From: Bacilli bacterium
GTDB lineage: Bacteria; Bacillota_I; Bacilli_A; RFN20; CAG-826
Direction: 5' to 3'
DNA: 64,000 nt
NCBI GenBank assembly: GCA_017651565.1
Contig: JAGCCQ010000050.1
Coordinates: 52,172-116,171 of the forward strand
Under the pieces are notes generated by a model. The model saw nothing but the letters and a program-made list of their open reading frames with translations. It was not told where the DNA came from and made no database searches. How positions within the stretch are numbered: position 1 is the first letter of the stretch; each line of letters opens with the position of its first letter. Positions 60,739 through 64,000 of this stretch are shown in pieces. The position numbers and the translations under genes were made by a program.

Positions 60739-61860
60739 ATGGGAAAATTAAAAACAGGAATATCAACTGATATGGACTTTATTAAGTTGATGAAAGAAAA
60801 AGGACAAGATGTTAATGCAGAGTTTCCAGCAGAAACATTAAGAACACAATTAGATTTAGTTTCTGAAACTGTTAAAGTAACTTTTAATAGTACAAACGAA
60901 ACAATACTTGAGGCTGTAAATGAAGAAGAGCCACCTATAGTAACTTGCACTGTTACTTTTAATGTTGCAGGTTTAGAAACAGGAGATGTACCAACAGTTA
61001 CAGTTGGAGAGGAAGTTATAACTACTCTTCCAGCAACACTTGTTGAAGATATTGGTACAGAACTTCCTTTTTCAGTATCTTGCGAAGGGTATGTTTCACA
61101 AGAAGGAACTATCACTTTTGATGAGGATAAAGAAGTTACTGTTACTTTAGAAAAAGTACCTGTTATCTATACTTTAACATTAAACTTTAATGGAGCAGAA
61201 GATACAGAGGGACACACTTCAAAATCTATAGACTTTGAGGAAGGCGTAACAGCTGTACTATCATCAGTATTTGACGCTAGTACTTTAGTAACACCTTATT
61301 GGGCTACTAGTTTAACGGGTTGGTCTGAAGAGGCAACATATTATGACGAGATAACTGAAGTTGTTATGAATAGTGATGTAACTGTTTATGCAAATTGGAC
61401 TATGAAAAGCGTTAATGCTTGGCAAGAAGAAACAAAACAAGATAATATGGTTTTTAAAGACAATCAATCTATTTCAGATATAGAGTATCTTTCTGATACG
61501 TTGCATTTTATTTTGGAAGCTGATGATAGTGCTTCAGGCAGAGGAAAGTTTACTTACCACACTGCTGGGGACGGACATTTTGCTCGTTTCATTTTAGAAG
61601 TAGGAGATAGTGATCTTACACAAATAGGACTTCACGTTGAGTGGGAAGAAGAAGATGACAGTGGTTCTTCTGGTATCTTCCAATTAAGTCACGAGGCAAG
61701 TTACTATAATGGTGTTTACTTCTCTCAAATGCCTTATGATTCTATGAGTAGTTATAGGTTCCCTGTTGAACTTAATGACGAGTACTTTATAGATGGTGCT
61801 TCAACAACTGAACTTGTTGATATATTCAGTTATCTTGTTGGATATATTAATAAATCTTAA
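60739..61860 (+). CDS. PEGA / InlB-B-repeat surface-type protein
   Basis: 373 residues, ATG after AGGAGG. Helical N-terminus (1-60), a PEGA-like domain (about 73-148, with T-F-N-V-A-G-L and a V-T-V-T-L-E-K end), an InlB B-repeat/Flg_new-like domain (about 150-232, ending in D-V-T-V-Y-A-N-W), and a beta-rich C-terminal domain. Such domains are on surface proteins. It looks like a virion decoration or adhesin protein though it lies away from structural genes. Confidence 0.65.
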   Translation: MGKLKTGISTDMDFIKLMKEKGQDVNAEFPAETLRTQLDLVSETVKVTFNSTNETILEAVNEEEPPIVTCTVTFNVAGLETGDVPTVTVGEEVITTLPATLVEDIGTELPFSVSCEGYVSQEGTITFDEDKEVTVTLEKVPVIYTLTLNFNGAEDTEGHTSKSIDFEEGVTAVLSSVFDASTLVTPYWATSLTGWSEEATYYDEITEVVMNSDVTVYANWTMKSVNAWQEETKQDNMVFKDNQSISDIEYLSDTLHFILEADDSASGRGKFTYHTAGDGHFARFILEVGDSDLTQIGLHVEWEEEDDSGSSGIFQLSHEASYYNGVYFSQMPYDSMSSYRFPVELNDEYFIDGASTTELVDIFSYLVGYINKS

Positions 61861-61865
61861 TAGTT

Positions 61866-61943
61866 AACAAACATATTAATTATAGAATTATAGGTCATAG
61901 TTTAGAAAACTTAAGTGATTATAAATTATGACCTCTGTTTGTT
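61866..61943 (+). promoter_or_regulatory. Strong nested hairpin in intergenic DNA
   Basis: The stretch 61861-61977 has no gene. AACAAACA (61866-61873) pairs with TGTTTGTT (61936-61943), and a 13-bp stem joins 61892-61904 (AGGTCATA start) with 61922-61934 (TATGACCT end), including one G-U. It could terminate the previous unit or control the GT2 gene. Confidence 0.6.
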
Positions 61944-61977
61944 TATAGTAATGTATAGAAAGAAGAGGTACTAATAA

Positions 61978-62589
61978 ATGATAAAGTTAAGTATAATAAT
62001 ACCTTATTATGAGACTTATGATTATACATATAAGTTATTAAGAGAGTTATCTATCCAAGTAACAGATGAAGTTGAAGTTATTTTAATTGACGATGGTTGT
62101 AATGAAACTAGACTAGATCAATTTGATTTTGTTAAGATAACACATCTTGAAAAACATTGTGGGGCTTCTTATTCTTGGAATCGTGGAATCGAACAAGCAC
62201 AGGGTAAGTTTATTGCTTTTATAGATTCAGATGATATGATTATGATGAATTATATTGAGGAATTACTTAAAGCAGTAGATAGTGATTTAGCCGATGAAGT
62301 TGTTTTTGGTTTTATGGATGTAGATAAGTGCTTATGCGTAAAAAGACCTAGTTGCCGTGCTATATGGAAAGCAATTTATAGAAGAGAGATAGTACCAAAG
62401 TTTGATGAAACTTATCTTTGTAATACAGATCTACCCTTTAAAAGATCTTTAAGGGAAACAGAGCACACGAAAGATTATATAGATAAAGTTTTATATGCTT
62501 ACCGTTCTGTTAGAGAAGGTAGTATTACCTGGAGAAAACACCACGGAGAGTTTAAGAATAACTTTGAATATAATGACGAAAAGAAATAA
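61978..62589 (+). CDS. Second family 2 glycosyltransferase, short
   Basis: 203 residues. ATG after AGAAGAGG. GT2 features: S-I-I-I-P-Y-Y at 5-11, L-I-D-D-G near 37, then G-A-S-Y-S-W-N-R-G and F-I-D-S-D-D near 80-85. Shorter than the enzyme at 2628. Acceptor unknown; DNA, wall or protein are possible. Confidence 0.8.
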   Translation: MIKLSIIIPYYETYDYTYKLLRELSIQVTDEVEVILIDDGCNETRLDQFDFVKITHLEKHCGASYSWNRGIEQAQGKFIAFIDSDDMIMMNYIEELLKAVDSDLADEVVFGFMDVDKCLCVKRPSCRAIWKAIYRREIVPKFDETYLCNTDLPFKRSLRETEHTKDYIDKVLYAYRSVREGSITWRKHHGEFKNNFEYNDEKK

Positions 62590-62619
62590 TTTTATGATAT
62601 AATCTATCTAGGAGGGTTT

Positions 62620-63471
62620 ATGAAATTATTTGTTGTTAGTGATATTCACGGTTTTTACAGTGAGTTTATAAGAGATATTCATAACGCAGGTTTTAATGAA
62701 GAAGATGATAATCATCTTTTGATCGTTCTTGGAGATTTATTTGATAGAGGAGAAGAGTCTAAAAGTATCTATACTTATTTAAAAGATCTAACTGATAAAA
62801 AGAGAGCCGTTGTATTACACGGTAATCACGAAGACTTTTTAATAGATTTTTTAGAAGGTAAAGATTGTTTCTTTAATTATAACTATAATGGTTTTAATTC
62901 AACTTTAGATAGTTTTTTACTTCAAACTAGATCTTTTGAAATGTTTTGCTTTTACTGTTCTAGTGAGCCTGATATGGCTGAAGAAATGTATGGGGACGAT
63001 ATAAAGACAATAACTTTGGACTCTAGTGCAGTACCAACCGAGATCAAGTTTGAGTTATTTCAGGAGTATGCTAGAAGAACTATATTAAAAAGAAATAAAG
63101 ACCTTTTAGGTTGGTTAAAAAGTTTACCGTTTTATTTTGAAACAAAGAACTATATATTTACACACGCCTCAATAGATGGTACCTGTGAAGATTGGCATAA
63201 CCCAATTAAGTCGGGGTATGCAGGACAAACACCTTGGCAGTATCTAACTTGGGACGATGGTTATTTCTATAGGCAACCCGTCACTAATACTGATAAGACA
63301 GTTGTTGTAGGGCACTTTCACACAGACGCTATAAGAAGTAAAAATGGTCTACCTTTTCCTGATGAAGAAGATAATACAATTCTTTATGGGGATAAGAAGA
63401 TATTTATAGATACTTGTACTGTGTTAACACATCGAGTTAATGTTTTAGTATTAGAGGACGAATTAATATAA
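62620..63471 (+). CDS. Calcineurin-type metallophosphatase
   Basis: 283 residues, ATG after GGAGGG. Motifs of the PPP/lambda phosphatase type: S-D-I-H-G (residues 7-11), G-D-L-F-D-R-G near 40-46, G-N-H-E near 68-71, T-H-A near 183 and G-H-F-H near 230. All metal ligands are present. It might act on proteins, nucleotides or ADP-ribose-type signals in the host. Confidence 0.88.
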   Translation: MKLFVVSDIHGFYSEFIRDIHNAGFNEEDDNHLLIVLGDLFDRGEESKSIYTYLKDLTDKKRAVVLHGNHEDFLIDFLEGKDCFFNYNYNGFNSTLDSFLLQTRSFEMFCFYCSSEPDMAEEMYGDDIKTITLDSSAVPTEIKFELFQEYARRTILKRNKDLLGWLKSLPFYFETKNYIFTHASIDGTCEDWHNPIKSGYAGQTPWQYLTWDDGYFYRQPVTNTDKTVVVGHFHTDAIRSKNGLPFPDEEDNTILYGDKKIFIDTCTVLTHRVNVLVLEDELI

Positions 63472-63480
63472 GGAGGAATT

Positions 63481-63855
63481 ATGAACTTATATGAAGAAGT
63501 AAAAAATAATAAAGAGTTTTATGAAAAGTTAGATGACGCTTTAAGAACTCTTATTGATAGATATAAAGGATATTTTGATAGTAATAAAAAAGATAGAACT
63601 TTTATATTAGATAATTTCGAGCGAGATTTAGAAAGAGTTGCAAACTTAATGGATAATTATGGGTACACATATACACCTACTGATATGGAAGATGTTTCAG
63701 AAGATATATTTGAAACTATAGTGTTAAGATACCTGGAGGGTTTCCAGGACTTTCTTGATAAAGGTAAGAGTAATATTGAAACAATTAATGTTGATGTAAA
63801 GAACCTATTAAAGTTAATTGATAAACACAAAAGTATTTCAGAACATTTTATATAA
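63481..63855 (+). CDS. Hypothetical helical protein
   Basis: 124 residues, ATG after AAGGAGG. Helical and charged, no family recognised. Stop codon lies inside the terminator stem. Confidence 0.55.
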   Translation: MNLYEEVKNNKEFYEKLDDALRTLIDRYKGYFDSNKKDRTFILDNFERDLERVANLMDNYGYTYTPTDMEDVSEDIFETIVLRYLEGFQDFLDKGKSNIETINVDVKNLLKLIDKHKSISEHFI

Positions 63856-63871
63856 TGTTCTTTTTTTTTTT
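63840..63871 (+). terminator. Terminator
   Basis: GAACATT, TTATAT, AATGTTC stem-loop with a run of eleven T. Confidence 0.88.
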
Positions 63872-63886
63872 CGTATAATAGTAATA
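63866..63886 (+). promoter_or_regulatory. Early-type promoter motif, copy 3
   Basis: TTTTTTCGTATAATAGTAAT follows the terminator T-run and precedes AGGAGG. Confidence 0.55.
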
Positions 63887-63896
63887 GGAGGTATAT

Positions 63897-64000
63897 ATGC
63901 TAGAAGAACTTTATAATAGATTAAAAAACATAAAAGAAAAGAGCCCTGTATTACTTATTGAAAAAGCTGCCATTTTGTTTAAAGAGAACTATAGTAAAGA
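63897..64000 (+). CDS. Truncated hypothetical gene at window end
   Basis: At least 34 residues from ATG 63897 after AGGAGG; runs off the 3' end. Helical, Lys/Glu-rich. Not identifiable. Confidence 0.5.
   Translation, partial: MLEELYNRLKNIKEKSPVLLIEKAAILFKENYSK

Noticed and set aside
1..64000. Recoded stop codons (TAG or TGA)
   Set aside because: TAA, TAG and TGA (for example 15070-15072 and 47925-47927) all end genes just before well-placed starts; Trp is encoded by TGG.

Overview
This window is part of a tailed-phage genome, not a host chromosome. Every convincing gene lies on the + strand. The DNA is AT-rich, and nearly every gene has a strong GGAGG-type ribosome binding site. The promoters outside the late motifs look like TTGACA/TATAAT. 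The endolysin is a CHAP enzyme with SH3-like wall-binding repeats. Together these point to a contractile-tailed phage (myovirus) of a low-GC Gram-positive (Bacillota) host. The standard code appears to apply, since TAA, TAG and TGA all serve as stops. The genome runs past both ends of the window. Large terminase, portal, RNA polymerase or sigma genes and a catalytic primase domain are not seen here.

Head region (1-15.1 kb): a truncated basic-linker polyprotein, a DUF5662-like fusion, a GT2 glycosyltransferase, a run of small proteins sharing one N-terminal leader, an FtsK/SpoIIIE-like motor, a T4 gp21-like prohead protease fused to a long multi-domain tail, the gp23-like major capsid protein, and head-completion or neck proteins. 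The leaders and linkers match the (L/I)-x-E cleavage rule of T4-type prohead proteases, so many of these proteins are probably matured inside the head.

Tail region (15.1-42.7 kb): sheath, tube, a tail chaperone pair that probably uses a +1 frameshift, a tape measure carrying an M23 peptidase, hub, spike, wedge proteins (gp53, gp25, gp6 and gpI-like), then a long series of fibre and adhesin genes including a BspA/DUF285-type leucine-rich-repeat protein. Lysis genes (holin, a 43-residue cationic peptide, CHAP endolysin) follow at 42.8-44.1 kb.

Three small gene cassettes (11.9, 17.8 and 44.4 kb) sit between late genes. Each lies behind a terminator and has its own host-type promoter, like morons. 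A different recurrent motif (TTTTATATAT followed by T/A-rich bases) marks late operon starts. A third motif (TTTTTTCGTATAAT) marks several replication-side operons.

Replication and accessory region (46.5-64 kb): DnaB-like helicase, SPL-like radical SAM protein, primase zinc-binding protein, a freestanding decayed intein (Hint plus LAGLIDADG) protein, family A DNA polymerase, HAD-family protein, SNF2-like helicase, a PEGA/InlB-repeat protein, a second GT2 enzyme and a metallophosphatase.

The most striking element is a 1.7-kb stretch (56.1-57.8 kb) without credible genes. It contains two successive, separately promoted, densely structured RNAs of about 540 and 970 nt. They resemble in size, setting and complexity the giant phage RNAs ROOL and GOLLD. 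A perfect 25-bp hairpin separates the second from an HAD gene.
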